A DNA stretch of 17,507 nucleotides from Negativicutes bacterium. GTDB taxonomy: Bacteria; Bacillota; Negativicutes; SKW292. Where the stretch lies: NCBI GenBank assembly GCA_026416215.1, contig JAOAFP010000021.1:1-17507 (forward strand). The letters run 5' to 3'. Positions 1 through 6,739 of the stretch are shown one piece after another. Within the stretch, counting starts at the first letter, position 1; the number at the start of each line of letters is the position of its first letter. Made by a program: the position numbers and the translations under genes. The notes beneath the pieces were generated by a model. It made no database searches. It was not told the origin of the DNA and saw nothing but the letters and a program-made list of their open reading frames with translations.

Positions 1-1
1 C

Positions 2-580
2 TTCTACCCCGGGCTGCATGCCATCTGGCTGCACCGCATCGCCCACCGGCTCTGGCGGGCGCGGCTGCGGCTGCTGGCGCACGCCGTCGCCTCGTTCGCG
101 CGCTGGCTGACCGGGATCGAGATTCATCCCGGGGCCAAAATTGGCGCGGGATTGTTTATTGATCACGGCAGCGGGGTGGTGATCGGGGAAACGGCCGAGA
201 TTGGCGATAACGTCACCCTTTACCAGGGGGTTACCCTGGGTGGGACCGGCAAGGAAAAGGGCAAGCGCCACCCAACCATCGGCAACAACGTGGTGGTGTC
301 GTCGGGGGCCAAAGTGCTTGGCTCGTTCAGGGTGGGCGACAATTCGAAAATCGGTGCTGGTTCGGTGGTGCTGAGGGAAGTTCCGCCCAATTCGACGGTG
401 GTAGGTGTACCGGGGCGGGTGGTGGTGCGGGACGGCCAGCGGGTGGACGATTTGGCCCACGATGATCTCCCCGACCCGGAAGCCGAAATGATCAAATGTC
501 TACAGAACCACATTTTCCAGCTGGAGGACCGTCTGGCTGCTCTGGAGAGGAAGCTGAAAAATGGCGATAAAAGTTTATAA
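2..580 (+). CDS. cysE: serine O-acetyltransferase (5' end cut off by window)
   Basis: CysE transfers acetyl from acetyl-CoA to L-serine, giving O-acetylserine, the acceptor for sulfide in cysteine synthesis in the cytoplasm. The frame is open from base 2, and the first visible residues, FYPGLHAIWLHRIAHRLW, are the hallmark of the alpha-helical part just before the catalytic hexapeptide domain. After it come left-handed beta-helix repeats (IHPGAKIGAG, then FIDHGSGVVIGETAEIGDNV) with the conserved DHG and GET motifs, and VTLGGTGKEKGKRHPTIGNN with the active-site HP. The visible part is 192 residues, so only a short N-terminal piece is missing. The charged tail (about the last 30 residues) looks helical. 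The stop lies 20 bases inside cysS, so the two are very likely co-translated. This is the usual Firmicutes pairing that links cysteine supply to its tRNA charging. Any T-box leader would lie upstream of the window. Confidence 0.95.
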   Translation, partial: FYPGLHAIWLHRIAHRLWRARLRLLAHAVASFARWLTGIEIHPGAKIGAGLFIDHGSGVVIGETAEIGDNVTLYQGVTLGGTGKEKGKRHPTIGNNVVVSSGAKVLGSFRVGDNSKIGAGSVVLREVPPNSTVVGVPGRVVVRDGQRVDDLAHDDLPDPEAEMIKCLQNHIFQLEDRLAALERKLKNGDKSL

Positions 581-2012
581 CACCCTGAGCCGGAAGAAAG
601 AGGAATTTGTTCCCCGTACCCCGGGACGGGTGGGGATGTACGTGTGCGGTATCACTCCCTATAATCACCCTCACATCGGCAATGCCCGGCCGCCGGTGGT
701 CTGGGATGTGATCCGCCGTTACCTGGAGTATCGCGGTTACCAGGTTGATCACGTGCAAAATTATACCGACGTCGATGACAAAATAATCGCGGCGGCCCAG
801 CGCGAGGGAGTGGACTGTGCCCGGCTGGCCCGGCGCTACATAGACGAATATGAACAGATCTGCCGTCAGCTGGGCGTGCTGCCGCCGGCCGTCACTCCCC
901 GGGTGTCGGAACACATACCCGAGATTGTGGCGATGATCGGGCAGCTGCTGGACAACGGCCACGCCTACCGGGTGGACGGCGATGTCTATTTCCGGGTGGA
1001 GAGCTTTGCCGGCTATGGCAAGCTGAGCGGCCGGTCTCTCGACGATATGCAGGCCGGGGCCCGGGTGGAGGTGGATGAGCGAAAGGAACATCCGCTGGAT
1101 TTTGCCCTGTGGAAATCGGCCAAGCCTGGCGAGCCGGCCTGGGACAGTCCCTGGGGACCGGGCCGGCCAGGCTGGCATATTGAGTGCTCGGCGATGTCGA
1201 TGAAATATCTCGGCCAGCAGTTTGACCTGCACGGAGGGGGCAGCGATCTGATTTTTCCCCACCATGAAAACGAGATTGCCCAGAGCGAGGGGGCGACCGG
1301 TCTGGCGCCGTTTGTCCGCTACTGGCTGCACAACGGGTTTGTTACCGTCGATCAGGAAAAAATGTCGAAGTCGCTGGGCAATTTTTCCCTGGTCAGGGAG
1401 ATTCTCGACCGTTACCCGGGAGAGGTGCTACGGTTTTTGATCCTTTCGGCCCACTACCGCAGTCCGCTCGATTTCAGTGATGAGCGGCTGGACGAAGCCC
1501 GGCGCAGTCTCAGCCGGCTGGTCAATGGTGCCAGGGGGCTGGCCTGGCTCAGGCGGGCGGCGGCCGGCAGCCCCGGCAGCCCGGCCGGGCTGCAGCTGCT
1601 GGCTGAGGCCGAGCGCTGCCGGGACGGCTTCTGTGCGGCCATGGACGACGACTTTAACACCGCCCTGGCCCTGGCCGAGCTGTTCGGCTTGGTCAAGGCA
1701 GTCAACGCTTGCGTCAGCCAGGTTAAGAGCAGCGGGGCCCAGGTCGGCCGTGCCGAGGTGGAAAAGGTGGCGGAAATATTCGACGTCCTGACCGGCATCC
1801 TCGGGGTGGGGCGGCTGCAGCCGGACACCGCCGCGCCCGACAGCGATGAACAGCTGGTGGACGGGCTACTTGACCTACTGCTGGAAGTGCGGCAGAAAGC
1901 GCGTCAGAACAGGGATTTCGCCACGGCCGACTGGCTGCGGCAGGAGCTGGCCGGGCTGGGAATTGTCATAGAAGATGGCCGGCAGGGCAGCAGCTGGCGC
2001 CGTCAGTCCTGA
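561..2012 (+). CDS. cysS: cysteinyl-tRNA synthetase
   Basis: CysS attaches cysteine to tRNA(Cys) using ATP; it is a class I synthetase acting as a monomer in the cytoplasm. At 483 residues it is full length for the family. Visible motifs are zinc ligand Cys29 in MYVCGITPYNHPHIGN, the HIGH-type signature HPHIGN (36-41), the second zinc cysteine in HIECSAMS, the zinc histidines of HGGGSDLIFPHHENE, and KMSKS at residues 267-271. The C-terminal third is the helical anticodon-binding region (DALR-type), ending in the small domain that contains NRDFATADWLRQEL. The ATG at 561 is preceded by a GGAGAGGAAG-like Shine-Dalgarno and lies 20 bases before the cysE stop. In many Firmicutes cysS is followed by mrnC (Mini-III RNase); here thyX follows after 36 bases. 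Confidence 0.98.
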   Translation: MAIKVYNTLSRKKEEFVPRTPGRVGMYVCGITPYNHPHIGNARPPVVWDVIRRYLEYRGYQVDHVQNYTDVDDKIIAAAQREGVDCARLARRYIDEYEQICRQLGVLPPAVTPRVSEHIPEIVAMIGQLLDNGHAYRVDGDVYFRVESFAGYGKLSGRSLDDMQAGARVEVDERKEHPLDFALWKSAKPGEPAWDSPWGPGRPGWHIECSAMSMKYLGQQFDLHGGGSDLIFPHHENEIAQSEGATGLAPFVRYWLHNGFVTVDQEKMSKSLGNFSLVREILDRYPGEVLRFLILSAHYRSPLDFSDERLDEARRSLSRLVNGARGLAWLRRAAAGSPGSPAGLQLLAEAERCRDGFCAAMDDDFNTALALAELFGLVKAVNACVSQVKSSGAQVGRAEVEKVAEIFDVLTGILGVGRLQPDTAAPDSDEQLVDGLLDLLLEVRQKARQNRDFATADWLRQELAGLGIVIEDGRQGSSWRRQS

Positions 2013-2048
2013 CGGCCGGCGGACTGGAGGGGGGGAGGAGGAAGCGGC

Positions 2049-2726
2049 GTGGCAATGAAGGTGAGCCTGATTACCTTTACTGAACAGCCCGAGCTGACAG
2101 TGGCCCGGGCGGCCCGGCTGTGCTATTCGGCGGTGGGGATCGATCAGCTCAGCCGGCAGATGTCGGTTGAGGACTGTCACAAATTGCTGGGTAAAATCAT
2201 TGATCTGGGGCACTGGTCGGCGCTGGAGCATGCCAGCTTCACCTTTGCTGTGGAGGGGGTGTCACGGGCCCTGAGCCATCAGCTGGTCCGTCATCGCCTG
2301 GCCTCCTACTCCCAGCAGTCCCAGCGCTATGTGGCGGCCGACCAGCCGACAGTGGTGGTACCCCCCACCATCGAAGCCCAGCCGGAGGCCCTGGTTGTTT
2401 TCCGGCAGCTGGTGGAGGCGGCGGCCAGTGCCTACCGGAAACTGACCGAACTGGGCATTCCCCGGGAAGATGCCCGTTACGTCCTGCCCAACGCGGCCGA
2501 GACCAAACTGGTGATGACAATGAATGCCCGCGAGCTCAGGCACTTTTTTCGGCTGCGCTGCTGCCGGCGGGCCCAGTGGGAGATCAGGCATCTGGCCGAG
2601 ACAATCCTCGGGCTGGTTCAGGCCGTGGCTCCCCGGCTGTTTGCTGGGGCTGGGGCTGAATGCCAGACTACCGGCTTTTGCCCGGAGGGAGAGTTGTCGT
2701 GCGGGCTGGCACCGGTCCGGCAGTGA
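2049..2726 (+). CDS. thyX: flavin-dependent thymidylate synthase
   Basis: ThyX methylates dUMP to dTMP using methylenetetrahydrofolate, with FAD/NADPH as reductant; it is a homotetramer unrelated to ThyA. The protein has 225 residues, a usual length. The ThyX signature RHR-x7-S is clear at residues 81-91 (RHRLASYSQQS), followed by QRY. Other family features are LGHWSALEHASFTF, LPNAAETKLVMTMNARELRHFFRLR and the closing ECQTTGFCPEG. I chose GTG 2049 because a GGGAGGAGG Shine-Dalgarno (2034-2042) lies about 7 bases upstream; the ATG two codons later would be too far. It sits where mrnC is common in relatives (cysS-mrnC-thyX). With ThyX there is no need for thyA, and the reaction leaves tetrahydrofolate rather than dihydrofolate. 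Confidence 0.97.
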   Translation: MAMKVSLITFTEQPELTVARAARLCYSAVGIDQLSRQMSVEDCHKLLGKIIDLGHWSALEHASFTFAVEGVSRALSHQLVRHRLASYSQQSQRYVAADQPTVVVPPTIEAQPEALVVFRQLVEAAASAYRKLTELGIPREDARYVLPNAAETKLVMTMNARELRHFFRLRCCRRAQWEIRHLAETILGLVQAVAPRLFAGAGAECQTTGFCPEGELSCGLAPVRQ

Positions 2727-3262
2727 AAGAAACGGCGACAGTGGTCCGGTCGCGGATCAGCCGCCGGCTGATGATACTGGTGGCCCTGGTGGTATTTTTG
2801 CTGGTCTGGTTGTTCGTCGATATCTATCTCTACACAAACAGCGAAGCCGCTCTCTTCATTGAGATAGCGGCTTTAGTTGTGATTATCGTCTATGTCCTGC
2901 GCAGCATGCTGCGCAATTGCCTGTATCGCCTTGATCATAACCAGCTGGAGTTCGTTCAGTATTCCTGGCGGGGGAAAAAGCTGGCGGCTTCAATCAGCCT
3001 GGACGACGTGGTGGCATTGTACCGGGGACGGCCCCGCCGGTTCGGTCCGCTGCGCTGCAAGGATACCGTGCTGGTGCATGCGGTGCTGGACAGCAGTGAT
3101 ATGTGGGCGCTGATCTACCGTCTGCCGGCCGACGCCGGCGATGCAGCCTTCCGGCGGGTGTTTTTCAAGCCGGGAGAGACGCTGCTGGCCAAATTGCGCG
3201 ACCGGCTGCCTGGCAAGCATTACGGCAGCGAGGAGGAGGCTTTTCTAAACATCGATTTCTAG
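2699..3262 (+). CDS. unrecognised membrane protein with two N-terminal helices and a PH-like soluble domain
   Basis: I do not recognise this family. With the GTG at 2699 the protein has 187 residues. A basic start (RSRISRR) leads into two hydrophobic segments, roughly LMILVALVVFLLVWLFVDIY and FIEIAALVVIIVYVLRSML, separated by a short loop. About 115 soluble residues follow, beginning YRLDHNQLEFVQYSWRGKKL. The alternating strand-like pattern and the two-helix start resemble bacterial PH-domain (bPH/YcxB-like) membrane proteins, but that is inference. The frame is also open from ATG 2660 inside thyX. GTG 2699 is preferred because GGAGGGAG (2684-2691) sits 7 bases upstream; another GTG at 2723 overlaps the thyX stop but lacks such a site. 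The gene overlaps thyX by 28 bases, so it is probably translated together with it. Its 3' end overlaps the convergent HAD gene by 18 bases. Confidence 0.75.
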   Translation: MRAGTGPAVKETATVVRSRISRRLMILVALVVFLLVWLFVDIYLYTNSEAALFIEIAALVVIIVYVLRSMLRNCLYRLDHNQLEFVQYSWRGKKLAASISLDDVVALYRGRPRRFGPLRCKDTVLVHAVLDSSDMWALIYRLPADAGDAAFRRVFFKPGETLLAKLRDRLPGKHYGSEEEAFLNIDF

Positions 3263-3868
3263 TTTGCGCAGTTCGCTTACCAGCTGCTGGCTGTCGATAA
3301 AGTGAATGGCCCCGATACCCAGCTGGCGGGCGGCTTCAACGTTGGCCGGCGAATCGTCGATAAATAGGCTGCGCTCCGGCGTGAGCTGCCAGCGGCTGAT
3401 AGCGTGGCGGTAAATTTCCGGGTTGGGCTTGACCATTTTCACTTCGCCGGAAACGATGATATCGGCGAAGCACTCGTCGAGGAACGGAAACCTGGCCCGG
3501 GCGATCGGGAATTTTTCGGCCGACCAGTTAGTCAGGGCAAACAGGCGGTATTTGCCGTCGGCCTTGAGTTTGCGCAGTACTGCCACCGACTGCTCGACCG
3601 CTCCCCCCAGCATTTCCTCCCAGCGGCTGTCCCAGTAGCCGATGGCCTCGGCCCAGTCGGGGTGACGGGCGCTGAGCTCGCGGATTTTGTCGGCAAACCG
3701 CTGGCCGGCGTCGAGATCGACGTTATCCTGCACGGTGAAGATCCGACTGATGAAATAGTCAAATTTGTTCGGATCATTCGGCCACACCCGGTCGTAGACG
3801 TAGCGGGGGTTCCAGTCGATCAGGACCTTACCCAAGTCAAAAATGATCGTGTCAATGTTGTTGGACAA
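3245..3868 (-). CDS. HAD-superfamily phosphatase, glucose-1-phosphatase (YihX) / haloacid dehalogenase-like
   Basis: This is a cytoplasmic HAD hydrolase; the substrate cannot be read from the sequence. Numbering from the GTG at 3877, motif I is FDLGKVLIDW with nucleophile Asp14 and Gly16 in place of the usual second Asp, as in YihX-like sugar phosphatases. Motif II is LTN (Thr116-Asn117), motif III Lys150 in MVKPNPEIY, and motif IV the acidic pair Asp174-Asp175 in FIDDSPANVEAA. All catalytic positions are therefore present and the enzyme should be active. A helical cap lies between motifs I and II (about residues 20-100). Start choice: the GTG at 3877 has its ribosome site almost touching it, whereas TTG 3868 lies 8 bases after GTGAGG, so I prefer TTG. 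A well-formed promoter lies just upstream (3916-3944), making this probably a single-gene unit divergent from the radical SAM gene. Confidence 0.88.
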   Translation of the reverse strand: MSNNIDTIIFDLGKVLIDWNPRYVYDRVWPNDPNKFDYFISRIFTVQDNVDLDAGQRFADKIRELSARHPDWAEAIGYWDSRWEEMLGGAVEQSVAVLRKLKADGKYRLFALTNWSAEKFPIARARFPFLDECFADIIVSGEVKMVKPNPEIYRHAISRWQLTPERSLFIDDSPANVEAARQLGIGAIHFIDSQQLVSELRKLEIDV

Positions 3869-3915
3869 TGTCAGCACCTCACTTTTTGTTGTTCATCGAC
3901 GTTTCTGCTGCTGAC

Positions 3916-3944
3916 ATTATATCGTCGGCTACCGGGTTTGGCAA
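3916..3944 (-). promoter_or_regulatory. sigma-70/A-type promoter for the HAD phosphatase gene
   Basis: Read on the minus strand, TTGCCA (-35, 3939-3944) is followed by exactly 17 bases and a perfect TATAAT (-10, 3916-3921). The transcript would start near 3909 and give a leader of about 30-40 bases before the HAD start. The same -35 hexamer and spacer occur in the yggS promoter. No convincing promoter of this kind was found on the + strand of this divergent gap for the radical SAM gene. Confidence 0.8.
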
Positions 3945-3962
3945 AAAAATAAGCTATGGTGG

Positions 3963-5495
3963 ATGATGACAAGGAAAAAAAACGCCCAGTCCGGAGAGCG
4001 GGGATCAATAATCAAGCACGGCGATTTTCTGACCTGGGGGATCTGCTATCCCGGGCCGCGGCCGGCGGCCAACGGCAGTCTGGGCTGGCAGGTGATATAC
4101 CGGGAAATCGCCGCCCTTGATGCCTGGCGCTGCGAGCGGTTTTTTTACGACCGGCACTGGCAGGACGCGACCGGCCGGCTGCGCGGGGTGGACAGCGGCC
4201 GTCCGGCCGGTGACTGTCAGATCCTGGCGGTGTCTTTGTATTACGAAAACGATTACTTTGCCGTGCTGGCCATGCTGAGGGACATGGGTATCCCCTGGCG
4301 GCGCAGCCAGCGGTCAGCGGAGTTTCCGCTGCTGCTGGCCGGCGGGCCCTGTGCCTCGGCTAACCCTTTGCCCCTGCAGCAGGTGTTTGACGGATTTGTG
4401 GTGGGTGAGGGAGAGGAGGTCTGCCGGCAGCTGGCCGAAGTCTACCAGCGGGCGGCCGGACGGCAGGCCGGCCGCGAGGAGCTGCTGGCTGAATGGGCGG
4501 AACTGGCGTCGGTTTACGTCCCAGACTACAGCCGCCGGCCGGCCAGGCGGGCAACAGTGACCGATCTCGACCGGTACGACGGCGGGGCGGTGTTCTACGG
4601 CGGGGAAAGCGTCTTTGACGATATGTTCCTGCTGGAAATTGCCCGCGGTTGCGGACGTGGGTGCGGTTTTTGCCTGGCCGGCAGCATCTACCGTCCGCCG
4701 CGGTTTCGCCGGCGGCAAGGTCTGCTGGCTGCTGCCCGGCGGGCGGTCGGGGTGTGCAGCCGGGTGGGGCTGGTTGGCACGGCGGTGGCCGATCATCCCC
4801 AGCTGAAGGATTTGATAGCCGATTTGCTGACCATCGGCCTAGAATCGTCGCCGGCCTCCCTGCGGGCCGACCGGGTGGATGGTGAACTGGCCGGACTGCT
4901 GCGCCGCTGTCGGCTCAATACCCTGACCATTGCCCCCGAGGCTGGCAGCCCGAGGCTGAGAGCGGCGATTAACAAGGGGCTGGACGAAGAACAGATTCTG
5001 GCGGCGGCAGAAGTAGCGGCGACGGCCGGATTCAGCCGGTTGCGCTTTTATTTTATGGTTGGTCTGCCGGGCGAGGAGGAGGAAGACATAACGGCCATCG
5101 TCCGGCTGATGGCTATGGTTCGCCGCCTGACCGGCCGCCGGACTGCCCTGGTGGCCAGCGTCAACCCGTTTGTCCCCAAGCCTTTTACCCAACTGGCCGG
5201 TGCCGGCATGTTCCCGGCCGGTTACTACCAGCGGGTCAAGCGGCGGCTGGCGGCCGAGCTGCGCCGGCAGGCCGGCTGCCAGCTGACCGCCTGGCCTGGT
5301 ACTCATCATTTTTTTGCCCAGGCTTTGCTGGCCAACGGCGATGAACAAGTGGGAGAGGCCCTTCTGCAGGCGGCGGCCGGGCGGGAACGTGGTTTCGGCG
5401 GACTGAAGCGCAATCTGGCTGCGATGGGAATCGACTGGCAGGAATACCTGTCCGGCCGGCAAAGCAACCGGCTGGGGCAGATTATTGACGGCTAA
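3963..5495 (+). CDS. B12-binding-domain-like radical SAM protein of unknown substrate
   Basis: This is a radical SAM iron-sulfur enzyme of the group with an N-terminal B12-binding-like domain; the reaction is not known. The 510 residues begin with a basic stretch, then GDFLTWGICYPGPRPAANGS, LGWQVIYREIAALDAW and CERFF, which match the family N-terminus. Next come LAVSLYYENDYFAVLAML and FPLLLAGGPCASANPLPL with FDGFVVGEGEE, the Rossmann-like part. The [4Fe-4S] cluster motif CxxxCxxC is at Cys230, Cys234 and Cys237 (ARGCGRGCGFCLAG). Barrel motifs downstream include LTIAPEAGSPRLR and FYFMVGLPGEEEED. The start is uncertain: ATG 3963 or 3966 has only a GGTGG directly in front. The next gene starts around the stop codon, and pgeF follows, so the three probably form one transcript. 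Confidence 0.88.
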   Translation: MMTRKKNAQSGERGSIIKHGDFLTWGICYPGPRPAANGSLGWQVIYREIAALDAWRCERFFYDRHWQDATGRLRGVDSGRPAGDCQILAVSLYYENDYFAVLAMLRDMGIPWRRSQRSAEFPLLLAGGPCASANPLPLQQVFDGFVVGEGEEVCRQLAEVYQRAAGRQAGREELLAEWAELASVYVPDYSRRPARRATVTDLDRYDGGAVFYGGESVFDDMFLLEIARGCGRGCGFCLAGSIYRPPRFRRRQGLLAAARRAVGVCSRVGLVGTAVADHPQLKDLIADLLTIGLESSPASLRADRVDGELAGLLRRCRLNTLTIAPEAGSPRLRAAINKGLDEEQILAAAEVAATAGFSRLRFYFMVGLPGEEEEDITAIVRLMAMVRRLTGRRTALVASVNPFVPKPFTQLAGAGMFPAGYYQRVKRRLAAELRRQAGCQLTAWPGTHHFFAQALLANGDEQVGEALLQAAAGRERGFGGLKRNLAAMGIDWQEYLSGRQSNRLGQIIDG

Positions 5496-5511
5496 AGGGC
5501 AGGTGAAGAAT

Positions 5512-5865
5512 TTGCGGTTGTGGCACTACCGGCTTATCCCCAGGCTGTCGCGGGCCCGGCTGCTCGGTCAGCACCGCGAGTGCTGCGCCCTGCGCGGACT
5601 GGGCTGGGGGCGGCGGCACGCTACTGTCGACTACGTCTTCCGGCACAGCCCCCGATTGCTGGTCAATTACCATCGGCTGGTGATGGCCGAGATGGTCAGG
5701 CGGGGCTACCGGCCGGCGGCTGAGTGGGCTTCGCCCGTCTACCGCGGCCGGCGGTGCCCGCCGTGGACGGACAGGCAGTTGTACGACGAGCCGGCAGACA
5801 TGTATCCGGAGCATGACCGCCAGTACTGGCAGGAGTGCTGCCGGCTGCTGGCCGATGGGCGGTAA
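5512..5865 (+). CDS. pyrimidine dimer DNA glycosylase-like protein (TIGR02328 / Pyr_excise family)
   Basis: The protein matches the small family annotated as TIGR02328, related to T4 endonuclease V, which cuts the glycosyl bond at UV-induced pyrimidine dimers and then the backbone. Activity of the bacterial members is not established as far as I know. Visible family motifs are MRLWHYRLIPRL at the start, LLGQHRECCALRG (with Arg22 and Glu23 in T4-like positions), WGRRHATVDYVFRHSP, HRLVMAEMVRRGY and the PVYRGRRCPPW segment. The frame is open from TTG 5485, and a GTG lies at 5503. I chose TTG 5512 because it gives the family's MRLWH start and has AGGTGA (5501-5506) at the right distance. It yields 117 residues. 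The start matters because the T4 enzyme works through its N-terminal amine. The gene follows the radical SAM gene closely, and pgeF begins 5 bases after its stop. Confidence 0.85.
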   Translation: MRLWHYRLIPRLSRARLLGQHRECCALRGLGWGRRHATVDYVFRHSPRLLVNYHRLVMAEMVRRGYRPAAEWASPVYRGRRCPPWTDRQLYDEPADMYPEHDRQYWQECCRLLADGR

Positions 5866-5870
5866 ATACG

Positions 5871-6671
5871 GTGAGCGGGCTGGTTATAACTGACTACGGG
5901 CAGGTGGCCATCGCCAGTTTTCCCGGGCTGGCGGCGGCCGGATTCCGCCACGGGCTGACCCTGCGACGCGGTGGGCACAGCCGCGGCCGGTTTGCCGGCT
6001 GCAATATGGGGCTGCACGTAGGTGACGACCAGCAGACGGTGGTTGCCAACCGTCAGGCGGTATGCCGGGTCTTAGGCTGGCAGTTTGACCGGCTGGTGAC
6101 CGCCCGGCAGGTTCACGGCACGACGGTGGCAGTGGTGGACGGGCGGGCGGCCGGCCGGGGGGCGGCGGACTATTGTCAGGCCCTGCCGGACACTGACGGG
6201 CTGGTCAGCCTCACTCCCGATCTACCGCTGATGCTGTGTTTTGCCGACTGCGTACCGGTTTTCATCGTTGACGGCCAGTTGAGGGTTGCCGCCGTAGTCC
6301 ACGCCGGCTGGCGGGGAAGCCTGGCCAACATCGTGGCACAGGCCCTGGCGGCCATCGCCGGTCTGGGCGGGGATGCCAGCCACTGGCGGGCGGCTATCGG
6401 CCCGGCCATCTGTGGCGGCTGCTATTTTGTGTCCAACGGGCTGGCCCGGCAGTTTGACCAGGCCGGCTACCGGGATGCGGTGGCCGGACGGGCCGGGCGG
6501 TTCCGGGTCGATCTGGCAAAGGTGATCCGGCTGCAACTGTTGGCCGGCGGACTGACTGATGACCGGATCGAACTGGCCGGCGTCTGTACAGCCGAGCAGA
6601 CCGCCGACTGGTACTCCCACCGGGCGGGCGGCGGCTGCACCGGCCGGCTGGCGGCCCTGATCAGCCCCTGA
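5871..6671 (+). CDS. pgeF: multicopper-oxidase-fold polyphenol oxidase / purine nucleoside phosphorylase family (YfiH/YlmD)
   Basis: This protein is of the YfiH/LACC1 family. Members have been described as purine nucleoside phosphorylase or adenosine deaminase-like enzymes, and E. coli YfiH (PgeF) as a peptidoglycan editing factor that avoids misincorporation of serine into murein. With GTG 5871 as start it has 266 residues. The conserved metal/catalytic triad is visible: His82 (ARQVHGTTV), Cys127 (CFADCVPVF) and His144 (VVHAGWRGS). GPAICGGCYFV and the end CTGRLAALI are also typical. The frame is open upstream to CTG/TTG codons inside the preceding gene, but the conserved part begins after GTG 5871. 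In Bacillus the equivalent gene, ylmD, heads the same cluster as ylmE (yggS) and sepF. Here a promoter lies between it and yggS, so the two may be partly uncoupled. Confidence 0.93.
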   Translation: MSGLVITDYGQVAIASFPGLAAAGFRHGLTLRRGGHSRGRFAGCNMGLHVGDDQQTVVANRQAVCRVLGWQFDRLVTARQVHGTTVAVVDGRAAGRGAADYCQALPDTDGLVSLTPDLPLMLCFADCVPVFIVDGQLRVAAVVHAGWRGSLANIVAQALAAIAGLGGDASHWRAAIGPAICGGCYFVSNGLARQFDQAGYRDAVAGRAGRFRVDLAKVIRLQLLAGGLTDDRIELAGVCTAEQTADWYSHRAGGGCTGRLAALISP

Positions 6672-6689
6672 TCGTCGGCCGGACAGATT

Positions 6690-6718
6690 TTGCCAAACGG
6701 ACGATAGTTGTGTAAAAT
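6690..6718 (+). promoter_or_regulatory. sigma-70/A-type promoter of the yggS-sepF-proC-ylmH-divIVA-yggU-ileS operon
   Basis: TTGCCA (-35, 6690-6695) is followed by 17 bases and TAAAAT (-10, 6713-6718). Transcription would begin near 6725. That places the ATG at 6728 within about 3 bases of the RNA end but leaves the ATG at 6740 with a short leader containing GGAAGGGA. This supports 6740 as the yggS start. The promoter shares its -35 and spacer length with the one on the minus strand at 3916-3944. Confidence 0.75.
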
Positions 6719-6739
6719 AGCGCTGATATGGAAGGGACG

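Noticed and set aside
492..1331. Open frame of 279 codons on the minus strand inside cysS
   Set aside because: Shadow of cysS; low-complexity His/Arg/Gly composition and no motifs.
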